NCBI RefSeq assembly: GCF_019399895.1
Contig: NC_091887.1
Span: forward strand, 1,364,001-1,428,000
DNA: 64,000 bases
From: Cardiocondyla obscurior
Taxonomy: Eukaryota; Arthropoda; Insecta; Hymenoptera; Formicidae
Reading direction: 5' to 3'
Shown here: positions 44,917 through 59,520 of the stretch, in pieces
Layout of the letters: each line of letters begins with the position of its first letter
Numbering within the stretch: the stretch's first letter is position 1
Program-made: the position numbers and the translations under genes
Notes under the pieces: generated by a model
Told to the model about the DNA's origin: nothing
What the model saw: only the letters and a program-made list of their open reading frames with translations
Databases searched by the model: none

Positions 44917-47900
44917 GTGAGTCGCATGGTTTTTTTTTAATAATTTGGTGTTGGGTTTCTTGAACCGATAACACGTCGTCGACCATATTTTATTCAATTA
45001 TAATAACGCACACGAATCGTGACCTTTTAAAAAATAGCACGCGAAGCTTACGCATAGTTCTAGTATATTTAAAAAATTTATCTCCTCGCCTCAAGGAAAA
45101 CCCGACTTAAATATTACGTCGCTTACTTAATATTTAATTACGTTGCAACACCTTGGCCCGGCTTAATCGACAATCGAAGTCTTGAGTGCAAATCTGAAAC
45201 CCACGTGGGGCTGACTAACGAGTAAGATTAATATCATCTTTGAAACTGATTATATGAATGAGACTTCGAGACCCTATGAATACCCGCCGCCCATTATGCG
45301 CCGCGAGAAAATCACGCGATGTGAATTGATCGGCAAAGTAGCGAGGGAGCGATCAATGGGGGAAATCTGTCGAACCCCTTTTTTTTTTTTTTTTTCCCCG
45401 ACGTGAAGAAACACGGTACAATGAGAGAAAGAGAGAGGTCGTCTACAAAAACCTACTGCTGCACCTGTGAGCAGTGAACGCGCGACTACCCTTAATATTT
45501 TGATGGCTTAATACCGCCGACAATGCTATCGAGGTAGATTTATATGTACGAACGCGAAGAGAGAATTGTGAAGGAGAAGGTAGGAGGTAAAAGAGGCGCG
45601 GGGCTTCGAACCCCTTTCTCGATCGCAGTTCAATACCCAAATTGGCTCGGGCAACAAAGCGATGGGGCCCGCGCAAAGCCAGCCGCACGGCCGCCGTGTC
45701 AAGCCGCAAAACGGAAACCCCCCTCGGTTTTCTTCGAGTGGCACACGCCTTGAACAAGGAGACGAGAGGTGTTACAGATTAGAATATATCAAAGGGCCGC
45801 TTTCTGTATCGCGCGAGCGCGTGCGGGTGGCGAACCAACTCGAATGCTCGTTCTTAATTTTAAATTATTTCTAATATACGTAGAAAAATAATTGGCTATT
45901 TTTAATATATTGATTTTTTTATATTTGAACAAAAAAAAAATACTAAAATTTAAAATTAAACTTTAATCTTTCACGTTGCTTGATATCAATTGATTCGCAA
46001 TTAATCGCAAAAGCAAGTCTACAATTTTTTTTGGGGAAACCCTTTTTTTTTTTTTTAACAATAGGCAAACACGTGCCGCGGAAAGCGTAATGGATCTGAA
46101 AACGTAGCAAAAAACGCCGGAAAATTATAGATAAGGGGGAGACTGCAAACACGATGGATCCGTTTCGTGCATCGATCGGGCTAGTTTTTCGGCGGGGCGC
46201 CTCTTTTTTACGTTTTTTTGCCGCGCGCGATCAAAAAAAGCCTCTCTCGTTGTATCTGGATTACGAAGACGGGAATGCTGCTGCTTGTGATATGTGAAGC
46301 CTTTTTTCATACGTTACGCTTAAGAACAGGTGAAACGGGGAAAGAAACAGCAGCGGACAAGTGTAGCGGGGATAAAACCCTTTTTTTTTTATTTTTTTTT
46401 GTCGCCTTTGCCATTCGATTGAACTCGCTAGAATTTGTCCTGCATTTCGAATATAGCGTAGAACGCGCAATCAATCGTATATTATACACAGGTAATAACA
46501 ACAATTTTAGCAATCCACATAATTCTAAAAAAAAAAATTATACAAAATTATCCCTTTTCATTTATCTAAAAAATAGCTCGATGTTAATTAATCTTAATAT
46601 AACACTATTCAAGTGTTCTCTTGTTCATCAACGTAGTCTTCGAATTCTATACTAATTTTCACGAAGCTACCGTATCGGCCGTATACTGAAAATCAGATAT
46701 TACGTTTGCTGCGGCGACTTTAGCGTCGTGTGCGTCGAGTTTCACATGTGCCGCATGTATTATATACCGCGCCGGCCGGATTGCCGAAGACTGATTTTCC
46801 CCTCGTTCTCTTATCCCTTGCTCTTCGGTGCACATTTAAAAAATATCCCTTAGATTACGTTCAATCCGCGAAGCGACAAGTTTGCGTACAAATCCGCGGG
46901 TACCGAGCCAGAAATCGTTTTAAAGGGGAGCTGCTGATTTACTCGATCCGGACCGCAAAGACGGGCGGGAGAGAGCCGGAGAATATCGTTCGGGAATACG
47001 GCCAAGTCCCAGAAGGTTCCTGGCGTGTGTCCGAAGTATCGAACAAACGAGCAAACAAAACAAGGCGGGGCGGGGTGAGCGAAGGTGGACGGTAGCGCCG
47101 GCGAGAGCCCGTTTGCCGTTGCTTTGATTTTCGACGGTCCGCCGATCACAAATAGGTCCCCGACAACTTCGTAACAAGTGCAGCGCCAGCCTTAATCACG
47201 CATTCGCGTCCACTAAACCTTCCCCGTAATTCCGGCCTTCCCTCCTTCTCTCGCCCCCTTCGTTCCTTTTTATACCGATAACCGACGGGATCGCCGGCGC
47301 GGCATCTAAATGGGTTATTCATGCCGCTCCTATGGATAATGCATATTTATATTTATTTATATAAGCTGTCTCAAAGAAACTTGTATTAATAATAGACGGA
47401 TCTTTTTGCTGCGACTTACAGTCGACGTTTTTAATTCAAACGCGGGTATGAGGAGTAACTTTTTTTTTCATTTTTCTTTTTTTTTTTTTTTATCTCTTTC
47501 GTTGTCCCTTTTGGGTTACTTGTCAGAACTGCGAAAAGCTAAGTGTCTCCAAGTCCCGCAAAAAAAAAAAAAAAAAAGAAATCGCGATTATCATTACGTA
47601 AGAGTGCGTGTGTAGCTCGCGCTGATTTTTATTCTGCTCCTTTGTGCGTCACGGAATCGCGCGACAAATCCAGAGACCGTGTTATAAAAAAAAAGAAGCA
47701 GATGGAGAAAAATGAGAAACGGCGCTAGAGATCACGGATTATTCATACTCGCCGAAAATATTCTGAAAGTGTCGCAACGTAGACGGACTATCGTTCTTGA
47801 CAAGCGCGAAGACAGGCAGATGGGGTGAAAGCGAAGAGAGCGCGCGGTGGACGGAAGGGGAGGGAGGGAAGGATAAAAAGGGCGCCCACGGTTAGAATGG

Positions 47901-50900
47901 TGAGTAGGAGTGGCGCGGGATTTTTCGATTCTTCTGAATGCGAATCGAGAAATCGGCTCGGAAGACGACTTTCGGGGCCCGGGCTATTGTGCCGCTCGGG
48001 ACCGAAAACATCTGTAATCCGTTTAGCCGTGCAAATTTCCCATTGATCTCGATTCTCTCCTGTCAAAAATCGACGTTGATTCCCCAGCTCTCACCCTCGC
48101 CCGCTGGTACCGGAAAAACATCATCCAGACGACGTGCGCCCCGAGCGCGATAATGCCGCGTGCGTGCGACGCGCGCACGTAATTCTACGCGGGCGCGCGA
48201 AGGGCGCAAAGCGGATTTTCCCTCGAAGGGAAGACCCGGCGGTTACGCTCCTCGGCGATTTTCGTAGGCGTTCACAGTCGTGACTGAGGCCGTCGCGCGG
48301 ATCGTTCGTCTTGAAAGCGGCTTGCGTGAGCCAAGTTTCGGATATTTTTCATTGTAGGAAATAAGATTTACAGACCTGTAGTAGTACATTTCAAAGCGCG
48401 TGACTCGTGCCCTTTTTTTAAAATAGACGTTTTACTCTGGCGGTCGAAAACAAACTATATTTATATCCTTGATAAAAAAGAAAGAAAGAAAGAAAAAAAA
48501 AAGATTGAGCTCGCTTTCAAGAAAGCATATCTTTCTTGATACCTAGTCGCGTTAATTTTAATTGTAATATGTATAATTCAGTTTGATAAAACTTAATTAT
48601 CTACCAAATTTTATATGTTTGATAAATATGGAAGAATGAAGTTTCCTTAATCTTTTCTGGAAAGAAGGTGAAAAACTATATTTAGAGTTAATTTAATCGT
48701 TCTCTTTAGCGTTCAATGACACGGCCAGGTTTAATAACGCGAAGGTCATTTTTTTAATTCACTTTACGTAAGTTTATCGCGAGGCGAAGCGAGAGATTCA
48801 TCTCTTAGATTGAAAGTCACGCAACAAGAGGAGCCGATACCTCTTTTCAGCCACCGTTTGTCGTCTACGGCGAAAAGCAACAATTTATAAAATGTATTTT
48901 TAAGCCCCGATACTTACTTTGGTATTATCTATTTATTTTTTAAGATATAGTTCCGCGCGCATTGATTAAACGATAATATAAAGGTTTTACGGTTATTCAA
49001 GACAAACATGCATTATATAAATCTATAGACAAAATCGTATTTCGTCACTGCATATAATCCTTATCTAAATGTTAATTTACGCTTATTGCCAATACGGTGC
49101 GCTGAAGAAATCGCGAGAATAATACGATGGAGACGTTAACGTACCATCCGCGGTCCGGCTCGTTCGGACTGACCCGCGGGGCAAGAAGGAAACCCATTAT
49201 GGGTAACACCGGGCCCAGTTTCGGTTGTACCGTTAAGCAAATTTTCAATGAAATTTTTTTCTCTCACATTGTGATGGCTCGACCGCCGACCGATGCACGT
49301 ACGAGCGGGAAGGGGAAGAGAGGAAGCGGGCGGGAGGAAAAATAGCGGAGGAAGGGCGAACGAGCGCGCGTGCAACTATGCAACGTATATATACGTATAT
49401 AAAAAAAAGGGGGAAAAAAAGAGAGAAAAAAACGAGAATTCGTTACCCTGATCGGTCTTGCCGGACGTTGGACGCGGGACCCATCCGTGGACAGGGGGGT
49501 CCGAATCTCCAAGATTCGGGAATCGGGGAAAGCGGGAGATAGGGGAGCCGCGAATGGAAAAAAAAACGCAACGAGCCATGTGGCGCGTGGAAGGAAAGCT
49601 GCGAGAGAAATTTTTTTTCGCCTCACAAAAAGGGGGGCCCTCGTGCGGTGCAACGGTAGGAAGAATCGATCCGGGGAGGAGTTCGGGGCGGCGGGGCGAC
49701 GGCGGAGGGAGGAAGAGGAAGAACACGCGAGTTATTCTGGGATTTTGATATTGTCCGGAAGAGAGAGCCTACCGTCGTAAATTTGTATCCAAAAAAAAAA
49801 AGAAAAAGAAAAGGCGCGCGTGGCTCGTATCCCCCTTCCACCGTTCGTTACCCACCGGTTGTCGCTCTGGTTTTGGCGGTATCTCGTGCGAATACTTTCG
49901 CACGAAGAGCGTATGAGGGGCACGTGCGGCCGACACAAAGAGGACAAGTGTCGCCGGAGATAGGCGTAGAAACCGCGAACGAGCGCGACGTCCTGTCTCT
50001 CGAGAACGCGGTCGTCACCGGAGAACTCGGTTAGTTGGTTATTCGACAATCAATAGTCTATCGGATGCCGTAAAGCTTGCCGTTCCCACACGAAAACCCC
50101 GGGGTGCTCATATTTGATAAGGGGCCGCTGAACTTTTTTGTGAAACAAAATCTGACCAGATGTCGACGGGCCCTCGGAAATCCAGGTAAAAAAATACCTT
50201 CGGGTGTACGGATCTGCGTCGAGGCGTATATAGGTGGATCGTGTGGGAGGCTTGGTTCGTCATTAGGTCGCTAAATCAATCCGGGGGAGTCCCAGCAGAT
50301 CGTTTTCACGGAGGAGTCGCGGAGGGCAACGAATCGGGGTATCCGGTTCTCACAGAGAACTCGAGGATATCTAAGAAAACGATTTCTTCTAGGATAAAAA
50401 AAAAAATAAAAAAGAATAATAATATAATAATTTAAATACATTTCTCAGATTAAAAAGAAAGACAGTGATACAATATTTTATTTTATTTTAATATTAACTT
50501 CACGATTACTGACTTTAACGAATAAGGAATAAATTAGAAATGTCAATTCAGATTAAAAATATATTTTCAAACGTGTCATTTAAATAATATCGAGTTTATG
50601 TTAATGTCAATTAAATTTGAAGCTCTAATTTAATTTTATTCTCATTCTACAATTTACTATATTTTTCGATCTCAGTATTTTTAATCAGTTTAAAATTACA
50701 GAATTTTCTTTTCCCTCGCCTAAATGACCACTTTATAATATGCTAAAGTAGCTCTTTGATATACACGTATGTCAATATGTGATCTGATACAACGTCATTT
50801 TACACGTGAGACTTTCGTGAAATATATTACTTTTAAATATTCTTTGTCTTGAACTGCCGTTAATTATGATAAGTAAATCGATATCATCGCGAGCTTGCCG

Positions 50901-53900
50901 GAAAGATATTTCTTTAAATAGCTAAAGTAAAATGACATCGAATAACGTGACATCAAAATTCGATTAGCCTGCCTAAAAGTAGTTCGGGACATATGAACGA
51001 GGAGGCCGAATATAACGTCGTTCTCCGCGCCGTAAATTGCTGCGAAATAATATGTCGCGAAAATTCCTTAAATTAAATGTAAAGCTATAGGTCCTCACGG
51101 TGGCGTTAATCAATCCCGCGCGAGCTAATCGTCCACATGGTCGGCTCCTATTATTTCTACTCGTTTCGCGTGTCACGCTATCGATTTCGCCATTATTAAT
51201 ATCGCTAAATTATTTGCGTAATCACCGAAAATTAGATCGCGACCAGTCGTCGAATTCGTTAAAATATCGCCGTTTATTTCTGTATTAAAGCCGACGGAAC
51301 TGCGTTTCACGAGGCAATTAATATAAATGAAACAAGATGACGCGTGTAACGTGCGATTGTACAGAGTTAAAAATAAAACACCGACGTTAAGGGACACGAA
51401 AAGGAGAGCCAGGAGCGACAAAGGGCGAGGTGCGGGGAGAGAAGAGAGAAAAAAAAAAAAAAAAAAAAACTACGAGAAGCCGTACGAGAGAAGGAACGGA
51501 TAATCACGATGCGTGTTCTACAAGTAGGAAGACGTCGTCCCTTCTTCGGGGTCCAGACGCAGGGACAGGTGGCAGACTGGGGCTCGTTGGTCGGAGAGAG
51601 AGGCCGTGGGTCCTTCGAAAAGCGAAAAGGACGGAGAGCCGGAGAGCATGGGAACCTGACTTTCGGTCGGGGGCAGCATCCCTAGGAAACGCGCACTAAA
51701 AGAGTCTTTCGCGCTCTCCCTCTTTCTCTTTCTTTCCTTCTTTCATCAAGCAGACGTATCCACGTATGGACGAGCGCTCTCATCGGGCTATCCCCCGTGG
51801 GGAGAGAAAATGAGGAACCGAGAGATAGGGAGGGCTGGGTGGGCACGGCGCACCTAACGCAACGTCGCTAGCCCGATGTCGAGGCGGACGGACGTCGTCG
51901 AGCTTCCTGTCGCGCACAGAATCGAAAGAGAGGCTCATCGAACCGCGTGATACGATCTTAACAACGGCCGCGAGAGCGGCTACTATGACGCTTCCGTCGT
52001 CGGTTCGCTACGGATCTGCCACGGTACTTAGCTATCCCCGCGTACACCCTGACTCGCGCGATTTATACTCTTGCACGGTAATGCGTAGAAAATTAAAGAC
52101 GACGCTCTAAATATGCGGCATAACGCTACCGTTTAATATGGATAGACCTCCTATATAGATGGTTTCAGGAAACCCGGCTTCTGGCGGCAATTTTAGAGAT
52201 TGTAAATCATAAATTGCCCGCTGGAAGTTTAATCGAAATTAAAGACCGGAAACTTTTGCCCGGGAATGAGACAGTTTTCCACTCGAGGCACCGCTTAATG
52301 ATCGGGGCTGGAATTAATAATTGATAACACCGTGCATATTTGAATACGCCAAAGATTAGCGTCTGAGAATAGTGATAATAACTTTGTGAGAAGTAGATAT
52401 TAACTTTCCCCGCGATAAGATCGCTGAATTAGCACACTGTAGGAACGGTTTAGAATACGCCGTGTAAAAACACATCCGTAGAAAGTAGTCGGATTACGCA
52501 GGAACTGGATGGCAGCGACCGCGGCGAAATGTGCAACCGCTCGACTTTATCGATCTCGGCATCGACGTTGTCGCGCGTACTTTTGAGAAAACGTCATCAA
52601 GAAGATTTACGCGGCTGTCCGCGGCGGAATTTCAGCCGCCCTCCTCACCGATCCCCCCCTTCCCCCCTCTTGCCGCCCGCCCATTGTAACCGATATTTTG
52701 TATTCGAGAGAGACTAATTACTACTAGTTCCCGGTAATAATTAACGTAAACCCGCGGTCGTAAACTTAAATGGGGCAGAGCAGCTCTCTAATTAATTCCG
52801 TAACATCGTCCGGGCCTGCAGAAAGGAGCTTCATTAAGGACTGTTAAATTTCAGCACTGAGACGACTGTAAAATCAAACAGCGAGAGGAAAACACGCTCG
52901 CGGTTTATGCATACACATATAGTTGACATGCCGACCTGATTACAATTGCGTAATGACTTTAGAGGTATTGATTGCCGCCGGACAAGCGTCTTGAAGACTT
53001 TGCGCCAGGAAAATAGAAACGTTTACAGAAACCGAGGCCTTGCGGCGTAATTATCACATTTTTAATTAATGTATTTATTTTACACGGCGATACAAATCCA
53101 AAGAAACTCGCTTGTGAATTAAAGTCAAATAAAGTAGCCATTTACCGCGGATATTAGCAGCGTCACCGTTCTAAATAAACCTCCATTTTTGTCTCGATTC
53201 TCTTCGTTCGTCACTCGAGAAAGTGGGTCGGTGCCTCGCCTGTTCGATCCTCCGTCAATTTTTTTTTTTTTTTTTTTTTTTTATCCCGACGCGAATCGTT
53301 TCCCGAACTGCGGCGGCACGAGAACACGACCGCGCGCGATCACGATCGCGCCGACATCCTTATTTCGATCCTTAAGGGCATTCGAGCTCGTCAGAAACTC
53401 GTCCCGGCGCCGCGGGAACAGGAAGCGGGAGAAAAAGGAAGGAGAGACCGCGCGCTCACGTCGACGCGCACCCCGGCCCAGAACGGCGCGGAGCGATAAA
53501 GCACGGCGGATAATTAATTTTATAGCTACTCAATTTCCGAGGGAATCGGCTACCGGAGGCCGCGGGGCCCATTTTCGTTAGTCGCGCCAACAAAAAAAAG
53601 ATGGGCGAAGGAGAGGACGCGGGACGCGGTAAGGACGAGCTCGGAAGGAAGAGAGAATAAAAAAAAAAGAAAAAAAAAAGGGGGGGAAAAAAAAGAAATC
53701 TGGCGGAGATGAAGAGTGAGCGAGAGAAGGTATCGACTCTCCTGCGGGAGAAAAAGAGACAGAAAACGAGGGACGGACGGCGGCAAACGGGAAGAGAAAC
53801 ATCGACAGAGGTGGACAAGAGGCGAGAGAGCATATCGTCCCGGCAGGGAGAGAATATTCAGTCGATGATGAGGCCCAGCCACAGATTTACGACCGGCAGC

Positions 53901-56900
53901 CACCGCGCGCGAGCGCTACTTCGTTTCATCTTGTTTACTCTCTTTTCTTGCTGCCCCTTTCTTCATACATCCCTCCACCGATTCCCTCTCGCCCTTGCCG
54001 CTCCCGTTGCTTCTCGTCTCGTCTCCTCGCCGCGGGCCGCGCCCGCCCTTTTTCCCTTTTCTACACGACGATTACTACCGAACCTAAGGTCGCCGCTTTT
54101 TACCCGTTCGCCCGGTGCGCCACGCTCGATCGGCGGATGAGCTGCTCGCGTGAAAAACTGCCACGCGACCGATACTTCCCGCGGAGACAACGACCCGCGT
54201 TCACTCGTCGCGGCGTACAACGGTTCGTTCCAGGTTGACGAGAGAACGTTATATTTTAAACCGCAATACTGACCGAGGACTCGCGACACATATTTTTTTT
54301 TTCGCGAACACTTGCCATCCGAGATGTCACTGGCTGATATATTACTGTGGGTATAATTAGAAATCGCGCAACGACATTAAATTAGCGAACTAAGTTGAGG
54401 ACGGCGATAAATAATCGATTAAAGTCACGAGATGATCACGCGCCGGTTCATTCAGTAACCTACATCATTTTGTTTTTTTTAGACAAGCATACTTTTTGCT
54501 CCATTATTAAATAATTTATAAATGCAAATCGTCGTCGAGAAAATTTCATAATATTCATAATATTCTTAAAAAGTCAAGGATAACGATGATCACTTTGGAT
54601 TTGTATTAAACGTGAAACGATAAGGAACCTGTTTAACGCTTTAAAGAAACGAAAACGGAATGACAATTTTTATATGCAAGTTTCGCCGTTTTATAACGTA
54701 ATTTTGATCGCGCGGAGTCGATAAGAATCTAAAAAGAAAGAAAAAAAAAGTGTAATCGGTAAAAAAATAATTTATCGAACAAACGTGCCGAGCGGTTCAC
54801 ACTTTCGTCACAGATCTGACTAAGACGAATAAAGGAGCGACGAAAGGAGATACAAAGAAAAAAAAAAGTAGATGGTGAATCGAGTCAAATAGTTGTAGTC
54901 CTTTGGTTATACGTCAAGCGAGAGAGAAAGAAAGAGAGACAGAGGGAGAGAAATTGAGAGCGCGAGGATAGAGATTGTGAGGGCCAGAGAGTCCAAACGG
55001 AAGGGGAACGACCTGGGGGCCTAAAAGACTAAAAAAAAGAAGGAGAACCGATATGGAGGCACTTTAATCGCCTTTCCAACGGTCACGTGATCGCTCGGCT
55101 ATAGGTAATTGCAAGTAAATTCGAATTGTCACGCATTATCACGGTGGCCCGCGTGGATACCTCGGACACGGTGCCGCTGTGACTCCCAATCTGAGTCTCT
55201 TAAGGCGAGTCTGCCGAATAACGCGCTATTTCTACTATATCCAATCTCCCCCGTGTCCAATGAGGAACGCAGAGAATTGTAAAATATAGGCTGCCGTACG
55301 TTTTTGCCGTCCGCACGTGCAAACATCAATTCCCGTCGACGATTTACATTGATTTGTTGTAGTTGTTATTTTTAGAAGTAAATTTACATAAGACTGTTTT
55401 CACAGCGTGAATAGATGATTAATAGATACGCCGGTGACGCCGAGTACAGTTTTATCAGACAGTTACACCGTCGCCTATTAGTTTAAAGACGCGACACATT
55501 CGACGACACCGCGGATTCATTTCCACCGCTGAAAAGAGCGGGGTTTACGTTGATTTACGGCCATCTTTCGTTAAATCGATCCGGCCGGGATAAATAGTGC
55601 GCGGAGCGAGAGGCTCCTCGCGGATTACGAGATCATTGCCGACGACAGAGTCACAATTTATTCTACCACTTGCGCCGCCGTGAAAACTTGGACCCCTACC
55701 GTGATAAGACTCCGCGTTGTACGATCCAGCGACCTTGGAGAACCAAACGAGTGGCATCTACGATCGTCCTCCCGTCCCGAATCAAAGAGTCTATCGCGCT
55801 TCTTAATCCGAGCTCATTCAGGGAAGAAAGAGCACGTCTGTCAAGACACGTCGACGGACGTATGGACGATGGTCGTGCGGACGAACGAACGGACGGACGG
55901 TTACATAACTCCGACAGAGACGAAGGGTCGAGGACCAGAGAAGAGTATTGTGCTTCGCGCCATACATAAGGGACGATGTTTAGAAGGGGAGAGGAGAGGG
56001 AGGGGAAGGAGGATCTGGATTTGGAAATTTAGTACATAGACAGTAAATGGGGTATCATGTTCAGTCTAAGGCTTAAGGACTTTTGTTTGGCGTGGGAGGC
56101 TGCAGGGCACGCTGCCCCGTGTTCCCCTCTCTTCAATCGTTCCTCGCGTCTCCGTCTCTTCACCATCCCTCTTCGCGCTTCACCGCCGAACTCTAGGCAC
56201 AACCTGCTCCACCATTCATTTGGCGGTTCTCGTTTTCATTCGAATCGATTTGTCCACCGCGCGAAACGCTACTTCTCTTTATTACTGTCGTCTGGGATAA
56301 AAAAAAAATAAAAAAAAAAAAAATAAAAAAAAAACAGCTCGGACTAGTTCGCGAAGAGACGCGGTGAAACATCAACGATAGGTTGCCTGGGAGCCGTTAC
56401 AGAAGTCGCGAAAGAACACTTCCTTTGATGTGTAGAGATACCTGAGAAAGCTGAGCCGACAAGAGAGAAAGAGAGAGAGATTACAGATACCCGAGCATCG
56501 AGGCTTCGATAATTACACGGCAGCGCGTAATGCAATCTTATTTTTCAATTAACTTTAAATGAGCTTTGCTACGCGATGATAATTTTATTCGTTTCCTTTC
56601 ACTCCGGACCGAGATGCGTGATAACGAAATTCGACGAGTGGATCCGCGCGATAACGATACCGTCGTCGATCTTTTATCGAGAGCAGGCTGCCTCCCCGAT
56701 CCGCTGCGTGAAAAATAAAGAATCCTGAGCGAGGCTCGCGCGCCGACATCGCCGTACAGCGATATGCATCTTATCACATCGCATTATAATAAATAAGACG
56801 TCACGGTCACCGATGCCTTAGCGCGCACGAACTACGATCTCCTCAATTAAATCCGATTACTGGGCGAATAGATACGCAGGATAGGTGCCCCGCGATCGCG

Positions 56901-58100
56901 GCACGGCTCGATCCGGTTACTTCATTATCGCTCCCGCAGCCAAACGCGACCTTGGGAAGACTCTCACGAATTTCGATCGGCGTTAGATCTAAGCCGATGT
57001 TTTTGAGACGGACGGGGACTACACGTTTCTTCGTCTTCTTCCGATTCCCGCCCCGTCCCCCCTCCCCTCCTGCCGCCAGGTTTCTGGTCCATCCGCCGCT
57101 ATACTAGCCCGGTGGAAGGAGGGGACGCTGCCCACAAAGAGGCATAAAAAAATTGAGTGGAAAAAATGACGGGCCTCTCGCTACCGTGGTGCGTGATCAG
57201 GTGAGGGCCCCCCTTTACCGATGTGCACGCACACCGGCGCCGTTCTCTCAATAATGTCCGCGCGCGAGCGCGTTCGTACACCTACCCGGGGTTCACGTGC
57301 GTGTGCCTCGAGGAGCGAGAAAGACAGGGTCCGAGGCGAAGAGAGACGGGGACAGGAGGCGATAGAGCTCGCGGCTACCGCGAGAACGAAGAATGGACCT
57401 TGCCCGACTCTACGTACGGTTTGCGAAATCATCTCTCGGATGAGAGATGTGTGCCTCGCGCACCGCCGCGCGATATCGCGCCTCCGACGTTCCTTCCTGA
57501 AGAAAGTTCGAAGGATGATTGGTATCCCGTTCCCCTCCCCCCTGCCCCTTCATAAACAGCGTATACATTTTACGGAAGAAATATTGACAAAAAGTTTTTC
57601 GGATACTTTGGAAAAAAGATAAATTTATTTTTTTTTTTCTATCTTAATCGTAAAAAATAAATTACTTAATCGAAACTCTGTTTTCGGAAGAAGCTCGTAA
57701 ATAGCGGAGCGTCTCGCCGCTTTCTTTTCCAGCAGTCGTCACGTGTGGACTATTGTGAATGAATTATATGCTACGATTAAGTAGCCTTCGTTAATTTATT
57801 TCTTCATTAAAGCCCGCGATAAAATACTAAACGGTTAATACGCGACCAGGTGCGCGCATGCATTCTCAGCTCCGTGCAAATGGGAACGTATAAAACTGTT
57901 ATTTTAGTTGGGTATTTCGATAGAAATTTTATCTACGAATTTGGCTTACTGGAACGAACGTCCCGCGAGGCAATGCTACGGTTATTGCGCAGTGACCAAG
58001 TTCCAAGATCATCGAATCGATTCCTAGATCCACGGGTGATATTATTCCGCGAATAATTTCCGTAGCGCGGTTAACTAGATCCGTGTTGCGGTTTTCCGGC
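44917..58100. other. No gene recognised
   Basis: Alternates between AT-rich stretches (for example 48400-49080 and 50400-50960) and CpG-rich stretches (46700-48350, 49120-50390, 51430-54250, 55500-57600). No ORF shows recognisable domains. GC-rich parts could hold untranslated exons or regulatory DNA of genes outside the window; I cannot delimit any. Confidence 0.5.
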
Positions 58101-59520
58101 GTTCGAGAGGCGATGGGGAACGAAGGGGGGACCGGCGGGGGAACGGCGTGACGAAGCTTGGCCTCAGATATCGATCGATGGCCGAAGTGGACGATGATGA
58201 TGCCTGGCAGGAACCGAAGAGTACGAGGCAAATTGGAGGAAATATCGTGGACAGGGAGAGAAAGAGACAGAAAAAGAGAGAGAGAGAAACTAGACGAGGA
58301 GAACCAGTACAGAAGTTGCGTGAACGCGACCTGACCAACGCAGGCAATGACGAAGAGAATGAACGGGGAGAGGACGGGGTATGCGAAAGGGGAGAGGAGA
58401 CGAGGGGAAAAAGGAAAGGAGAAGAAGAAGAAGGAAGATCGAGGAAGATCACGAGGACGGGTGTATCGGGAGGGACGCGGGAAGTGAGGAAAGAGCTACG
58501 TCGAGGCTGAGGCTCGAACCGCTGAGGTGAAACGAAATGATAATGGAAGGAAGAGCGGTGGGCATCGATGGATGAAGAAGCAGAAAGACATTGACGATGG
58601 AATGGACGGAGCACGACGGAATAGTCATTCGTCGTGAGCGCGAATCGCCGCGCGGCACGACGCGAAGTCGTAACGTGTGAAAGGAAAAAGGAAAGGCGGG
58701 AAAGACGAACGAAAACCGCTAATTTCGCCACCGTGATGGTTGTGAAATTGCTGACGGGAAGTCGATAAGCGGGAGATATACCTAGAGAAGCTAACTGACA
58801 AGTCAAACGAGAAATCGACCGCGCGACCGATAAGGGTGGCAGAGCGTATACGTTGCGCAATGTCGAAAAAAAAGAAAAAAAAAAAAAATAAAAAAGAAAA
58901 AAAAAACGCGGAATTAAGAAGGCAACGAAAGATGAAACGGCCAAGATGAAACGGAGTAATCCGATTCGACTAGCGAGAGGTAGCGGGGCACCGGCGGCAC
59001 GCATCTAGAGCGAAGAAAGATAGCGCCAGCCGGCGAAGCGGCTTAATGAAAGAAAGAAGGGAGACCGAGAGAAACATGACGATAAAGGAAGAAGAAGCTG
59101 CGGAGGACATTAGTGGCGGAGGAAGAGGGTTGCCGGGTAGAACCGTCGCGGCGAGTCAATGTCGGACGGAGAAAGACGAAGCGTGCGCGCGGCCACGTCC
59201 GAGATGGCAGAAAGAGTAGCGAAGCAAGGGGTTACGCGGGAGGGAACCGTGGCGAGATGAAGAGGAGGAGGTGGATTGAGGCAGGATGCTGTGCCGTCAC
59301 GGTACACTAGCCTCCGGACTTGAATCCCGAGCCCTCCGGCCACGGAGGTGCATAGCTTCATTCAGGAGGCGGTCATCTTTTTCGTTTTCCTTCTTTCCCC
59401 CCTTCCCGCTTGCTATCTCTCTCTCTCCCTTGTCTCTCTATCTCTCTCTTTCCGCTATTCTCCACCACCTAACGTTCTCTCTTCCACGCTTCCCTCTTCA
59501 TTTTCCTCTTATTTCCTCTC
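58100..59520. repeat. Strand-asymmetric block: purine-rich on plus, then pyrimidine-rich
   Basis: From about 58.1 to 59.3 kb the plus strand is strongly enriched in G and A (GAGAGA, GGAGAGG, GAAGAAGAAG units), interrupted by an A-rich run near 58866-58907. From about 59.38 to 59.51 kb it flips to C/T-rich (TCTCTC, CTTCC). The long minus-strand ORF across it (Ser/Phe/Leu/Arg-rich) is explained by this skew. Confidence 0.6.

Noticed and set aside
53456..54289. Overlapping ORFs over 100 codons on both strands
   Set aside because: CpG-rich, stop-poor sequence with purine/pyrimidine runs; translations are Arg/Ser/Phe strings without family resemblance on any strand.
58075..59004. 309-codon minus-strand ORF, the second longest in the window
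   Set aside because: Composition is Ser/Phe/Arg/Leu with a Phe run that simply translates the purine-rich plus strand and an A tract. No domain, no plausible splice context.
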